Below are positions 7,877 to 16,563 of a stretch of DNA of 47,064 nt, piece by piece. The translations under genes were made by a program, and so were the position numbers. Under the pieces are notes generated by a model. The model was not told the DNA's origin. It saw nothing but the letters and a program-made list of their open reading frames with translations, and ran no database searches. The stretch covers positions 1 to 47,064 of the forward strand of contig NZ_AUCZ01000016.1 of the NCBI RefSeq assembly GCF_000430025.1, written 5' to 3'. Source of the stretch: Flavobacterium suncheonense GH29-5 = DSM 17707. Its GTDB lineage: Bacteria > Bacteroidota > Bacteroidia > Flavobacteriales > Flavobacteriaceae. Every line of letters starts with the position of its first letter. The stretch's first letter is position 1.

Positions 7877-8692
7877 ATGAGAAAATTTTACACTTTTTTA
7901 TTACTAACGCCTTGCTATTTCTTTGGACAGGTTGGGATTAAAACCAACAACCCGCAGCAAGGTTTGCACGTCGCAGGAGCAACTTCAACGGTTAAAATAG
8001 ACGGTTTAAAGTATCCCGACAATCCGAACAATTTAGGACCGGGCAATTCCAGCCGTGTTTTTGTCGACGCAAATGGCGATTTGGTATTAGGCACAGCCCA
8101 AAACAATATTGCGGTGCTTTTCGATTCGGAAAATTATCTGAAAGACGAGCGCGATCCAAGCAGAAATCAAATTACGCAACACGGTTATGGCGACGGATAT
8201 TCTTATGCCGGTATTCCGAATGATATTCCCAATTCAACCTTTACCTTAACAGAACCTGCAATCGTCGAGATTAATTACGCGGTTTCCTGGAACATTGAAA
8301 AAAATGCCAGTACACGCATAAGCGATGGTCATGCAAGAACCGTACAAACACTTATGTATTTCCGTTCCGGAAGTTATTTAGGCCCTGTTGTTACCCATGA
8401 TTTAGACGGGAATCTGATTGGTGGCAGCTTTGAAATCGACAACGGTACTTCAACTATTGGCGGCGGTCTTGGGATATCCGGACAATACTATACCAACAAC
8501 GACGCTTCAAGAGGGGAAACAGACGACTTTCACAACACTGGCAGCGATTATGTTAAACTCCCGCCAGGGACATACTGTCCTATGTTTTCGGCTCAATTGG
8601 CAGTTTCAGATACAAGTGGTTCCGGATCGATGAAATTGTATTTGGGAACCGGGAAGGATGAAGTCCAGATTATTGCACATTATTACAATTAA
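7877..8692 (+). CDS. Secreted VGIGTxNP-like protein, cassette 1 gene C
   Basis: 271 residues, 6 bases after gene B. A signal peptide ends at YFFGQ, followed by VGIKTNNPQQGLHVAGA and TVKIDGL, a variant of the motif in genes A and B. The middle has VEINYAVSWNIEKNAS in the place of the EVKYS block, and the end has PGTYCPMFSAQLAVS then IIAHYYN. These shared landmarks make A, B and C distant paralogues. It pairs with the gene at 10668 and is followed by a terminator. Confidence 0.8.
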   Translation: MRKFYTFLLLTPCYFFGQVGIKTNNPQQGLHVAGATSTVKIDGLKYPDNPNNLGPGNSSRVFVDANGDLVLGTAQNNIAVLFDSENYLKDERDPSRNQITQHGYGDGYSYAGIPNDIPNSTFTLTEPAIVEINYAVSWNIEKNASTRISDGHARTVQTLMYFRSGSYLGPVVTHDLDGNLIGGSFEIDNGTSTIGGGLGISGQYYTNNDASRGETDDFHNTGSDYVKLPPGTYCPMFSAQLAVSDTSGSGSMKLYLGTGKDEVQIIAHYYN

Positions 8693-8708
8693 AAAAACCT
8701 TTTACAGA

Positions 8709-8736
8709 AGCAACCCTATATGGGTTGTTTTTTTTT
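8709..8736 (+). terminator. Rho-independent terminator after cassette 1
   Basis: Stem CAACCC (8711-8716) and GGGTTG (8722-8727) with a TATAT loop, followed by a run of ten T. Confidence 0.8.
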
Positions 8737-9135
8737 ATTTTCATTAAATCAAATTGTTATAAAAATGTAATTTAATTTGTTTTTATAACTGTCATTTATA
8801 AAACAGTGTTTTTTTCTTTGAAAAAAAATTTTTAAAAAATATTTCCATCCGGTTGTTATAAAGTTTAATCCCCTCAGTTTTTTCCTTATAATTTTTTTAT
8901 TGACATTTGGAAAGCCCTTAAATCACTCTCTTTTTAGAGATATTTTGCATGTTTTACAATTGCTATTTTTTTAGGTTTAATGCTTTAATTTTGTTATTTA
9001 TTTTAATTATTCTGTTTTTTGTTGTTTTTTCTTCAAAAAATTAATATTTTTAATAAATAATCACGCAACCTAATACCCAAATTTGTATCTAATATGTAAA
9101 AGCCCTCTAATACTAACCCAAAAAAACCAAAGAGC
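8737..9135. other. Very AT-rich spacer between the two cassettes
   Basis: About 400 bases made almost entirely of A and T runs, much lower in GC than any gene nearby. No ORF of note was found. It should contain the promoter of cassette 2; CAAATTTG near 9080 is one base off the flavobacterial -7 element, but without a clear -33 partner. Confidence 0.5.
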
Positions 9136-9885
9136 ATGAGAAACACCTACATTCTATTTACACTGCTTCTTTGCAACTCACTACTTTCCCAAACCGGATC
9201 TGTAGGGATAGGCACCACCAACCCACAACAAAAGTTACATTTAGGTAACAGCGTTGGAACGTTACGCGTGGAAAGCCTAGACAAAGACAACAACATTTAC
9301 AACGGAGGGAATACAGAGCCCACAGGAACTTATCCCTTGTATGTAGACAGCAACGGCGTACTTTCTTTACATTTGGAAACCCTAGCCAATAGTGACGGAA
9401 GCGACGCAATCGACCACACTACAATTCCCCAATCCAACATTCGCCTTACCACGGGTGATGCAGACGGGAAAATTGAAGCCACCTTTTACACCTACACCAT
9501 TACAGTAACCCGTCCAACCATTTTAGAAGTTAAATACAGTGTTAGCTTCGAAGTTTTCCAGACAGACACCCCACTAACAATGATTCGTGATGGTGGAGCA
9601 CGTCGCGTTTCCACTTATTACACACTTGACAATGCCCCTCGAAAATATGGCCAGGCATCCCGATGCTACATGAACCGAAACATTAACAATCCTGCCCCAT
9701 ACACCTCATTAGAACGAATTGGCGCTACCGGGCAATTGTACAACTCCAGCACTACTTATGTTCAGTTAACAACCGGTACACACACCCTGAACTTCAAAGC
9801 AGAAGTTTCTTCTAATTTACCTTCCCAGGCTACTTTTGTCCGTATGGCAGTAGATACCGATTCTGTATTCATGAGATTATACTAA
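9136..9885 (+). CDS. Secreted VGIGTxNP protein, cassette 2 gene A
   Basis: 249 residues, aligning without a gap to the gene at 6353; by eye roughly four residues in five are identical. A signal peptide ends at SLLSQ, then TGSVGIGTTNPQQKLHL, GTLRVESLDKDNN, LEVKYSVSFEV and GTHTLNFKAEVSSN, with FMRLY at the end. The least conserved parts are the signal peptide and short loops, as expected of a protein kept under selection after duplication. First gene of the second cassette. Function is unknown. Confidence 0.8.
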   Translation: MRNTYILFTLLLCNSLLSQTGSVGIGTTNPQQKLHLGNSVGTLRVESLDKDNNIYNGGNTEPTGTYPLYVDSNGVLSLHLETLANSDGSDAIDHTTIPQSNIRLTTGDADGKIEATFYTYTITVTRPTILEVKYSVSFEVFQTDTPLTMIRDGGARRVSTYYTLDNAPRKYGQASRCYMNRNINNPAPYTSLERIGATGQLYNSSTTYVQLTTGTHTLNFKAEVSSNLPSQATFVRMAVDTDSVFMRLY

Positions 9886-9897
9886 AACCGTATCGCT

Positions 9898-10653
9898 ATG
9901 AAAAAACTACTACTTCTTTTTTTTCCTGCGGTGCTGAATGCACAGATAGGAATCGGAACAGCTAACCCTACTGCAGATTTACATGTGGCGGGCAATACTT
10001 CAACCATTCGCATTGAAAGTCTGAATGCCGTAAACTCCCCTGTTTTTAATGACGGGGTTAAACCTGCCCATGCCTTTGTGACAGCTTTGGGAGATGTGAC
10101 CATCAACCCTTCTATCAATAACGGTGTTGGACCCAATGGTGCTATTGCTCCAATCAATTTCTTAATGACCAATCAGAATTTTATTCCTAACGGTCCTAAC
10201 AACAGAGGGGTAATCGTTAACAACGACACTTCTGTTACCACTGCAACGGGTTTGATTTCAAAAGTAACTTTTTCCTCTCCGGCTGCTGCATTAATCGAAG
10301 TAAAATATGGCATAACCGCTATGGTATCCAAAACAGACTTAAATGTTGCGTTGACTCCTTTTAATGATATTTCTGCACGGGTATTTAAAATCTACTTCTG
10401 CATTGACATCAACAACGACGGACTGGACGCCACAGAATTGTCAAAAAAATACGGATTAAACGGTCAATGCTATGCTTCTGATGATCAAGGAATTTTAGGT
10501 TACTCCTATACCAACGGTCACGGTTACACCAATATTCCTCCCGGAAATCACGCGTTGTACTTCTTTGCCGAGATCATTGACGGAATCAGCAAATACACCA
10601 GCATCGGATTTGGCGGTGAAGCAGACCTTTTAAGAATTCGCATTTACAACTAA
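9898..10653 (+). CDS. Secreted VGIGTxNP protein, cassette 2 gene B
   Basis: 251 residues, the same length as its partner at 7115, starting 12 bases after gene A just as in cassette 1. The signal peptide MKKLLLLFFPAVLNAQ leads into IGIGTANPTADLHVAG. IEVKYGITAMV, the acidic DINNDGLDATE loop and GNHALYFFAEI are retained, with the end RIRIYN. Conservation of spacing and length shows that the whole cassette was duplicated, not single genes. Function is unknown. Confidence 0.8.
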   Translation: MKKLLLLFFPAVLNAQIGIGTANPTADLHVAGNTSTIRIESLNAVNSPVFNDGVKPAHAFVTALGDVTINPSINNGVGPNGAIAPINFLMTNQNFIPNGPNNRGVIVNNDTSVTTATGLISKVTFSSPAAALIEVKYGITAMVSKTDLNVALTPFNDISARVFKIYFCIDINNDGLDATELSKKYGLNGQCYASDDQGILGYSYTNGHGYTNIPPGNHALYFFAEIIDGISKYTSIGFGGEADLLRIRIYN

Positions 10654-10667
10654 ACCCAAAGCTAACC

Positions 10668-11486
10668 ATGAAAAAATACCTCTACTCACTATTTTTACTA
10701 CTCCCTGCGTTCCTTTTGGGACAAGTGGGAATTAAAACCACCAACCCACAACAGGGATTGCATGTAGGTGGTGCTAACTCAACTGTTAAAATTGACGGGC
10801 TTAGTTACCCAACCAACCCCAACAATTTAGGACCAGGAAATTCCAGCCGTGTGTTCGTGGACGCTAATGGAGATCTGATTCTTGGTACCGCTCAAAACAA
10901 CATAGCCATTCTGTTCGATGCGGAAAATTATCTGAAAGACGAGCGCGATCCGAGTATTAATCAAATTACCCAACACGGTTATGGCGACGGATATACCTAT
11001 GCCGGAATCCCGCGGGATATTCCAAATTCTACGTTTACCTTAACCGAACCTGCTATTATAGAAATCAATTATTCCGTTTCCTGGAACATTGAAAAAAATG
11101 CAAGCACAAGAGTTGGAGACGGACAGGCCAGAGCCGTACAAACATTAATGTATTTCCGGTTAGGCAGTTATCTTGGCCCGGTTGTAACCCATGATTTAGA
11201 CGGCAACCTGATTGGAGGGGCTTTTGAAATTGACGGAGGCACTTCCACAATCGGTGGCGGTTTGGGAATTACCGGACAATACTACACCAACAACGAAACA
11301 GGCAGAGGCGAAACCGAAAACTTCCACAATACCGGCAGTGATTATGTAAAACTTCCTCCGGGTACGTACTGCCCTATGTTTTCAGCACAGTTAGCGGTTT
11401 CCAACACCAACGGAGCGGGAGCGATGAAAATGTATTTGGGAACCGGGAATGATGAAGTACAGATTATAGCACACTATTACAATTAA
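10668..11486 (+). CDS. Secreted VGIGTxNP-like protein, cassette 2 gene C
   Basis: 272 residues, partner of the gene at 7877. A signal peptide ends at FLLGQ, then VGIKTTNPQQGLHVGGA. The central IEINYSVSWNIEKNAS and late PGTYCPMFSAQLAVS are kept, ending IIAHYYN. Parts of the DNA are nearly identical to gene C of cassette 1 (for example 10921-10951 against 8127-8157, 31 identical bases), while other parts differ at many synonymous sites. This patchiness suggests gene conversion. Function is unknown. Confidence 0.8.
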   Translation: MKKYLYSLFLLLPAFLLGQVGIKTTNPQQGLHVGGANSTVKIDGLSYPTNPNNLGPGNSSRVFVDANGDLILGTAQNNIAILFDAENYLKDERDPSINQITQHGYGDGYTYAGIPRDIPNSTFTLTEPAIIEINYSVSWNIEKNASTRVGDGQARAVQTLMYFRLGSYLGPVVTHDLDGNLIGGAFEIDGGTSTIGGGLGITGQYYTNNETGRGETENFHNTGSDYVKLPPGTYCPMFSAQLAVSNTNGAGAMKMYLGTGNDEVQIIAHYYN

Positions 11487-11513
11487 AAAAAGCGGTCAAC
11501 TGACCGCTTTTTA
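11487..11513. terminator. Bidirectional terminator between cassette 2 and the araC-type gene
   Basis: AGCGGTCA (11491-11498) and TGACCGCT (11501-11508) form a perfect stem flanked by an A-run and a T-run. It serves the plus-strand cassette and the convergent regulator gene ending at 11520. Confidence 0.88.
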
Positions 11514-11519
11514 TATGTT

Positions 11520-12386
11520 TTATATGCTTTTCTCCAACAAATACTTTTTGGGCGTCGTCCCGAATTTCTTCTTAAACGCCGCAATGAAATGACTCGCAGT
11601 ACTATACCCTATCTTTAAACCAACCTCGTTTACATTGTACGAACCGGAATCCAACAAACGACGCGCGTATTCCATTTTATAATCAAACAAAAAGCCGTAA
11701 ACGGTATCGCCGTAAATCTGTTTGAAGCCCATTTTCAGTTTTTTCAGATTTAAGCCTACCTCATCGGCCAACTCCTGTAATCCAGGTGGTTCGGCCATAT
11801 TGGCAATTACGATTTCTTTCGCTTTTTTCAGTTTCTTTACATTTTCTTCGTCGATTAGAAACGGACACTGTTCGGCATTCGGATCTTCGTTGCGGTTGAA
11901 AAACAAACTCAGCAATTCATACCCCTTGCCCTTATAATACATGTTTTTTATCGACGGATTCAGCGTATAATGAAACATCTGATTCAGCACAATGGCCATC
12001 GACGGACTGATGTTTTCTTCTCCGTAATACTTCTTATCGCTGTTTTCCTCGCTCAAAAAAGGTATATGTTCCGCCTGTTCCGAAAACAGACCGTGAAACT
12101 TCTTAATCGACACCAAAACGGTAATCACCCACGACTTGGGGGCGATTTCCATCTGAAGCGGCAGTTCTTTCTGCGGATTGTACAGTAAAAGCGATTTTTC
12201 TTCCTTCAGCTCCAGCGCATAATTGCCCTGATTGAAGATGAATTTCGCACTGCCCTTCAACCCGAAATGAAACTGAATCAAACCCGTATGTACCTGACGT
12301 TCAAAACGAACCGTTTCTTCCGAATCGTTCTGAAAACGCAGCAGTATAAAATCTTCCTCAATTTTTATCTCTTCGGTAGCACTCAT
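11520..12386 (-). CDS. AraC-family transcriptional regulator
   Basis: 288 residues from the chosen start. The N-terminal two thirds is a sensing region with no recognised ligand motif. The C-terminal 100 residues are a double helix-turn-helix of AraC type, with GLQELADEVGLNLKKLKMGFKQIYG as first helix pair and VNEVGLKIGYSTASHFIAAFKKKFGTTPKKYL as second. It is divergent from hemA, and a regulatory role over the heme genes is inferred from that position. I prefer the ATG at 12386 because the one at 12407 would lie at the predicted transcription start. A strong palindrome covers its promoter. Confidence 0.9.
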   Translation of the reverse strand: MSATEEIKIEEDFILLRFQNDSEETVRFERQVHTGLIQFHFGLKGSAKFIFNQGNYALELKEEKSLLLYNPQKELPLQMEIAPKSWVITVLVSIKKFHGLFSEQAEHIPFLSEENSDKKYYGEENISPSMAIVLNQMFHYTLNPSIKNMYYKGKGYELLSLFFNRNEDPNAEQCPFLIDEENVKKLKKAKEIVIANMAEPPGLQELADEVGLNLKKLKMGFKQIYGDTVYGFLFDYKMEYARRLLDSGSYNVNEVGLKIGYSTASHFIAAFKKKFGTTPKKYLLEKSI

Positions 12387-12411
12387 AGCGGTATTTTTTT
12401 GCAGCATTCTT

Positions 12412-12419
12412 CAAAGTAA
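12412..12419 (-). promoter_or_regulatory. Putative -7 promoter element of the araC-type gene
   Basis: TTACTTTG on the minus strand, one base from the consensus TAnnTTTG. Its -33 position falls inside the palindrome at 12427-12455, so a bound repressor there would block RNA polymerase. Confidence 0.4.
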
Positions 12420-12426
12420 TATGAAA

Positions 12427-12455
12427 TTTTTATTTAGAATCACTCTAAATAAAAA
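12427..12455. promoter_or_regulatory. 29-bp palindromic operator, iron-box-like, upstream of the araC-type gene
   Basis: Arms TTTTTATTTAGA (12427-12438) and TCTAAATAAAAA (12444-12455) are perfect inverted repeats around the 5-base centre ATCAC. The ATTTAGA/TCTAAAT core resembles AT-rich metal-regulator sites seen in front of iron-uptake genes in Bacteroidota; this is a likeness, not proof. It overlaps the promoter of the regulator and lies about 125 bases upstream of the hemA promoter. Confidence 0.7.
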
Positions 12456-12581
12456 CTTTCTGAAGCCTTGATTTTCATACAAATTTAAAAGAAATAACGC
12501 GAAAAAGACAAATTTGTCCAAAAAAATCCCTGAGCGACATAAAAAGAACTTCCAGCGTTATTTTAATAAAAATACAGCGAG

Positions 12582-12589
12582 TACATTTG
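12582..12589 (+). promoter_or_regulatory. Putative -7 promoter element of the hemA operon
   Basis: TACATTTG is an exact match to the flavobacterial TAnnTTTG element, 29 bases before the hemA ATG. A weak -33 (TTA) lies about 21 bases upstream. AAGGAGA precedes the start codon and is a possible ribosome binding site. Confidence 0.6.
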
Positions 12590-12618
12590 TTTAACTTTTA
12601 AGGAGAAAGTGAAAAAGA

Positions 12619-13878
12619 ATGGAAAATAACACGATATCAAAGCCTGCTTCGTTCTATGTTGTTGGATTGAGCTATAAGAAAGCAGACGCCGAGATTAGAG
12701 GTAAATTCAGCCTGGACCCCGAGGCCAAAGCCAACTTACTAAAGCAAGCCAAAGATAACAATATTAGCAGTTTACTGGTTACTTCCACCTGCAACCGTAC
12801 CGAAATTTACGGTTTTGCCGAACATCCGTTTCAATTAATCAAATTGCTTTGCGACAATTCGCAGGGCACGGTAGAAGATTTTCAGAAAGTGGCTTACGTC
12901 CATAAAAATACCGAAGCCATCAGTCATATGTTCCGCGTGGGAACCGGTTTGGACAGCCAGATTTTAGGCGATTTTGAAATCATTAGCCAGCTTAAAAACA
13001 GCTTCATCGAAAGCAAAAACGCCGAATTGACCAACAATTATCTCGAAAGGCTTACCAATGCGGTCATTCAGGCCAGCAAACGCATCAAGAACGAAACGGA
13101 AATTTCTTCCGGAGCCACCTCGGTATCCTTTGCCGCCGTTCGCTATATTTTTAACAACGTCGAAGACATCCCGAACAAAAACATTCTGCTTTTCGGAACC
13201 GGAAAAATCGGGCGAAACACCTGTGAAAATTTGGTCAAACACACCAAAAACGAGCACATCACCCTTATCAACCGCACCAAAGACAAAGCCGAAAAAATTG
13301 CCGGCAAATTCAACCTGATTGTAAAAGATTACGCCGATTTGCAACTGGAAATCCAGAAAGCCGACGTTTTGGTGGTGGCTACAGGCGCTCAGAACCCGAC
13401 CATCGACAAAGCCATCCTGAATCTGAAAAAACCTTTGTTGATTTTAGATTTATCGGTACCGAAAAACGTACACGAAAACGTGCAGGAACTGGAAGGCGTG
13501 ACGCTGGTACACATGGATCATTTATCGCAAATGACTGACGAAACGCTGGAAAACCGCAAAAAACACATTCCGGCCGCCGAAGCGATTATCGAAGAAATCA
13601 AAGACGAATTCATCAGCTGGACCAAAGCCCGGAAATTTGCGCCAACTATTCATGCCTTAAAGGAAAAACTGAACACCATCAAGGATAAAGAGCTGACCGC
13701 GCAACGCAAAAAAATCAGCAATTTTGATGAAGAACAGGCGGAGCTCATCAGCAACCGCATCATTCAGAAAATCACCAACCATTTTGCCAATCATCTGAAA
13801 GACGACAACACTATGGTAGACGAAAGCATCCAGTGGATCGAGAAAATTTTTCAGATAGCAACCGTAAAAAATGACTAA
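12619..13878 (+). CDS. hemA: Glutamyl-tRNA reductase
   Basis: Reduces glutamyl-tRNA to glutamate-1-semialdehyde, the first committed step of C5-pathway heme synthesis. The 419 residues include the nucleophilic cysteine C58 in STCNRTEIY, GLDSQILGDFEI (110-121) of the tRNA/catalytic domain, the NADPH-binding GTGKIG (193-198) and a helical dimerisation tail. It is the first gene of the plus-strand heme operon, and hemC starts within its last codons. The next enzyme, hemL, is not in this window. Confidence 0.97.
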   Translation: MENNTISKPASFYVVGLSYKKADAEIRGKFSLDPEAKANLLKQAKDNNISSLLVTSTCNRTEIYGFAEHPFQLIKLLCDNSQGTVEDFQKVAYVHKNTEAISHMFRVGTGLDSQILGDFEIISQLKNSFIESKNAELTNNYLERLTNAVIQASKRIKNETEISSGATSVSFAAVRYIFNNVEDIPNKNILLFGTGKIGRNTCENLVKHTKNEHITLINRTKDKAEKIAGKFNLIVKDYADLQLEIQKADVLVVATGAQNPTIDKAILNLKKPLLILDLSVPKNVHENVQELEGVTLVHMDHLSQMTDETLENRKKHIPAAEAIIEEIKDEFISWTKARKFAPTIHALKEKLNTIKDKELTAQRKKISNFDEEQAELISNRIIQKITNHFANHLKDDNTMVDESIQWIEKIFQIATVKND

Positions 13879-14794
13879 AAAAATACGCATCGGAACCCGT
13901 GACAGCGAACTGGCGCTTTGGCAGGCACACACTGTACAGCACCAGTTGCAGCAATTAGGGTATGCCACCGAAATAGTAGCCGTGAAATCTACCGGTGACA
14001 TCATCCTGGACAAACCTTTGTACGAACTGGGCATCACCGGAATTTTTACCAAAACCCTTGATGTAGCGATGCTTTCCGGGAAAATCGATATGGCCGTACA
14101 TTCCATGAAAGACGTACCGACGGCTTTACCGCAAGGCATAGTGCAGGCCGCTGTTTTAGAACGCGCCAACACGGTTGACCTTCTCGTTCACAAAGGAAAT
14201 TTAGATTTTCTAAACGGCGAAGGAACCGTAGCTACCGGAAGTTTACGTCGTCAGGCGCAGTGGCTGAACAAATATCCGCAACACCAAGTGGTGGATTTGC
14301 GCGGCAACGTGAACACCCGCATGCAGAAATTGCAGGAAAACGACTGGAACGGAGCGGTTTTCGCCGCGGCTGGTTTGGAACGCATCAATTTAAAACCGGA
14401 AACGTATATTAATCTGGACTGGATGGTTCCGGCTCCGGCACAAGGCGCGATGGTGGTTGTTGCCATGGAAAACGACGAATTTGCCTTAGACGCCTTAAGT
14501 CAGCTGAACCATATCGAAACGGAAATCTGTACCTATATCGAACGCCAGTTTTTGAGAACTTTGGAAGGTGGCTGTACCGCTCCGATCGGGGCATTGGCCA
14601 AATACGACGAAGAAAACGATACCATCAATTTTCACGGCGTTCTGTTTTCCATTGACGGACAACAGAAGTTCGAGATCCAACGCACATTCGATATTTCCGA
14701 ATGGAAAAAGCTGGGCTTCAACTGTGCCAAAGAAATTTTAGACAACGGCGGTTCGGAATTAATGGCCGACATCAAACTGAAACTGAAAAAATAA
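13871..14794 (+). CDS. hemC: Hydroxymethylbilane synthase (porphobilinogen deaminase)
   Basis: Links four porphobilinogen units into hydroxymethylbilane. The 307 residues have RIGTRDSELALWQA at the start, catalytic HSMKDVP (D81), the arginine-rich ATGSLRRQAQW (121-131) and the cofactor-binding cysteine C235 in EGGCTAPIGA, which carries the dipyrromethane primer. The gene overlaps hemA by 8 bases and its stop codon overlaps the hemD start (TAATG), so translation is likely coupled. Confidence 0.97.
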   Translation: MTKKIRIGTRDSELALWQAHTVQHQLQQLGYATEIVAVKSTGDIILDKPLYELGITGIFTKTLDVAMLSGKIDMAVHSMKDVPTALPQGIVQAAVLERANTVDLLVHKGNLDFLNGEGTVATGSLRRQAQWLNKYPQHQVVDLRGNVNTRMQKLQENDWNGAVFAAAGLERINLKPETYINLDWMVPAPAQGAMVVVAMENDEFALDALSQLNHIETEICTYIERQFLRTLEGGCTAPIGALAKYDEENDTINFHGVLFSIDGQQKFEIQRTFDISEWKKLGFNCAKEILDNGGSELMADIKLKLKK

Positions 14795-15462
14795 TGAGTG
14801 CTTCCGTTCGCATACTGTCTACTAAAAAATTGCTGCCCAATCAGAAGCAGTACCTTTTGAATGCCGGATTTTTAGTAGTGGAAGCGGATTTCATCACCAC
14901 CAAACCCCTCGCTTTCGATTTAAAAAATATAAATGACAAGTTGATTTTCAGCAGCCAAAACGGCGTGGAAAGCATTTTACAGCATCCGAACGTTGCCGAA
15001 CTGAAAGGAAAAGACGTTTTCTGCGTCGGTCTCAAAACCAAAGCGTTACTGGAAGCCAACGGTTTCAACGTGGTAGCGTATACCGGTTATGCGGAAGATT
15101 TGTCCGAAATCATCACACTGGTCTATCCGCACAACACCTACACATTTTTCAGCGGAAATTTACGTCGCGACACTTTACCGGAAACTTTGAAAGCTGCCGG
15201 AGTGGTTTTCAACGAAATCACCGTGTACGAAACCGTTTTAACGCCGCAAAAAATCGACACGAAACCAGACGGCATCCTGTTTTTCAGCCCTTCCGGTGTG
15301 GAAAGTTATCTGAAACAGAATAAAATTACCAAAGAAATCGCTTTCTGCATCGGAAACACTACTGCAGCAGCAGCGCAACAATCGGGATTCAAAAATATCG
15401 TAATCGCCAATCAACCTACCGTTGAGAACACGATTATCCAATGTATAAACGAATATAAATAA
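14794..15462 (+). CDS. hemD: Uroporphyrinogen-III synthase
   Basis: Closes hydroxymethylbilane with inversion of ring D to give uroporphyrinogen III. 222 residues from ATG 14794; a longer frame starting at 14701 would lie inside hemC and is rejected. The family is poorly conserved, but the bilobed pattern is present: FSSQNGVESIL in the first half, GYAEDLSEIITL and FFSGNLRRDTLPETL in the middle, and FFSPSGVESYL followed by FCIGNTTAAAAQQSG in the second half. Its place between hemC and hemE supports the call. Confidence 0.93.
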   Translation: MSASVRILSTKKLLPNQKQYLLNAGFLVVEADFITTKPLAFDLKNINDKLIFSSQNGVESILQHPNVAELKGKDVFCVGLKTKALLEANGFNVVAYTGYAEDLSEIITLVYPHNTYTFFSGNLRRDTLPETLKAAGVVFNEITVYETVLTPQKIDTKPDGILFFSPSGVESYLKQNKITKEIAFCIGNTTAAAAQQSGFKNIVIANQPTVENTIIQCINEYK

Positions 15463-15511
15463 TACTTAGCAATTTAGGCACTTTGTCACTTTGCAACTAT
15501 ATTAAGAAAAC

Positions 15512-16537
15512 ATGATTAAAAACGACCTATTTCTAAGAGCTTTAAAAGGAGAAACCGTAGAACGCCCACCGGTGTGGATGATGCGTCAGGCGGGAAGATA
15601 TTTACCGGAATTTCGTGCGTTACGCGACAAATACGATTTTTTTACCCGTTGCGAAACCCCGGAACTGGCTGCTGAAATCACCGTACAACCGATTCGCATC
15701 GTAAAACCGGATGCCGCTATTTTATTCTCGGATATTTTAGTAGTCCCAAGAGCGATGGGTATTCATGTGGAACTGAAGGACAATATCGGACCGATTATTC
15801 CTGATCCGATCCGTTCGATGGAGCAGGTAGAAAAAGTATTTATTCCAAATATCGAAGAACGTTTAGGCTATGTGATGGACGCCATCAAACTGACCAAAGA
15901 AATGCTGAACGACGAAGTGCCGTTAATCGGTTTCGCCGGTTCGCCCTGGACGATTTTCTGCTATGCCGTGGAAGGAAAAGGCTCCAAAAGCTATGATACC
16001 GCGAAAGGATTCTGTTTTTCCAATCCGGTGGCGGCGCATGCTTTATTACAGAAAATTACCGATACCACCATCTTATATTTAAAAGAAAAAGTAAAATCCG
16101 GAGTGAACGCCGTACAGATTTTCGATTCCTGGGGCGGCATGCTATCACCAACCGATTATCAGGAATTCTCCTGGCAATACATCAACCAGATCGTGGACGC
16201 TTTAGCCGAAGAAACAGAAGTAATCGTGTTCGGAAAAGGCTGTTGGTTTGCTTTGAATGAAATGTCGAAATCGAAAGCGTCGGCTTTAGGAGTAGACTGG
16301 ACGTGTTCGGCCAGAAATGCGCGTTATTTAACAGGAGGAAATATCACCTTACAAGGAAACTTTGACCCTTCAAGATTGTTGTCACCAATTCCGACCATCA
16401 AAAAAATGGTACACGAAATGATCGACGAATTCGGCAAAGACAAATACATCGTAAACTTAGGCCACGGTATTTTACCGAACATTCCGGTAGATCATGCCAA
16501 GGCGTTTGTGGAAGCAGTGAAGGAATATAATCAGTAG
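15512..16537 (+). CDS. hemE: Uroporphyrinogen decarboxylase
   Basis: Removes four carboxyl groups from uroporphyrinogen III to give coproporphyrinogen III. 341 residues, the usual length. The signature [18 protein letters not shown] (18-35) has the substrate-binding arginines R25 and R29, and FSDILV carries D74, the key catalytic aspartate. [16 protein letters not shown] and the late [14 protein letters not shown] are also conserved. It follows hemD after 49 bases that contain a low-complexity ACTTTG phrase. Confidence 0.97.
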   Translation: MIKNDLFLRALKGETVERPPVWMMRQAGRYLPEFRALRDKYDFFTRCETPELAAEITVQPIRIVKPDAAILFSDILVVPRAMGIHVELKDNIGPIIPDPIRSMEQVEKVFIPNIEERLGYVMDAIKLTKEMLNDEVPLIGFAGSPWTIFCYAVEGKGSKSYDTAKGFCFSNPVAAHALLQKITDTTILYLKEKVKSGVNAVQIFDSWGGMLSPTDYQEFSWQYINQIVDALAEETEVIVFGKGCWFALNEMSKSKASALGVDWTCSARNARYLTGGNITLQGNFDPSRLLSPIPTIKKMVHEMIDEFGKDKYIVNLGHGILPNIPVDHAKAFVEAVKEYNQ

Positions 16538-16563
16538 GCAGTCGCAGTTTTTAGTTAACACTC

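Noticed and set aside
6353..11486. Type IX secretion sorting domain on the cassette proteins
   Set aside because: None of the six has the C-terminal sorting-domain pattern; they end in short strands such as FMRLY, RIRIYN and AHYYN without the glycine and lysine landmarks. Export by the general signal peptide is all that can be supported.
14701..14793. A longer HemD starting at 14701
   Set aside because: The extra 31 residues lie fully inside hemC, and the ATG overlapping the hemC stop gives the expected N-terminus.
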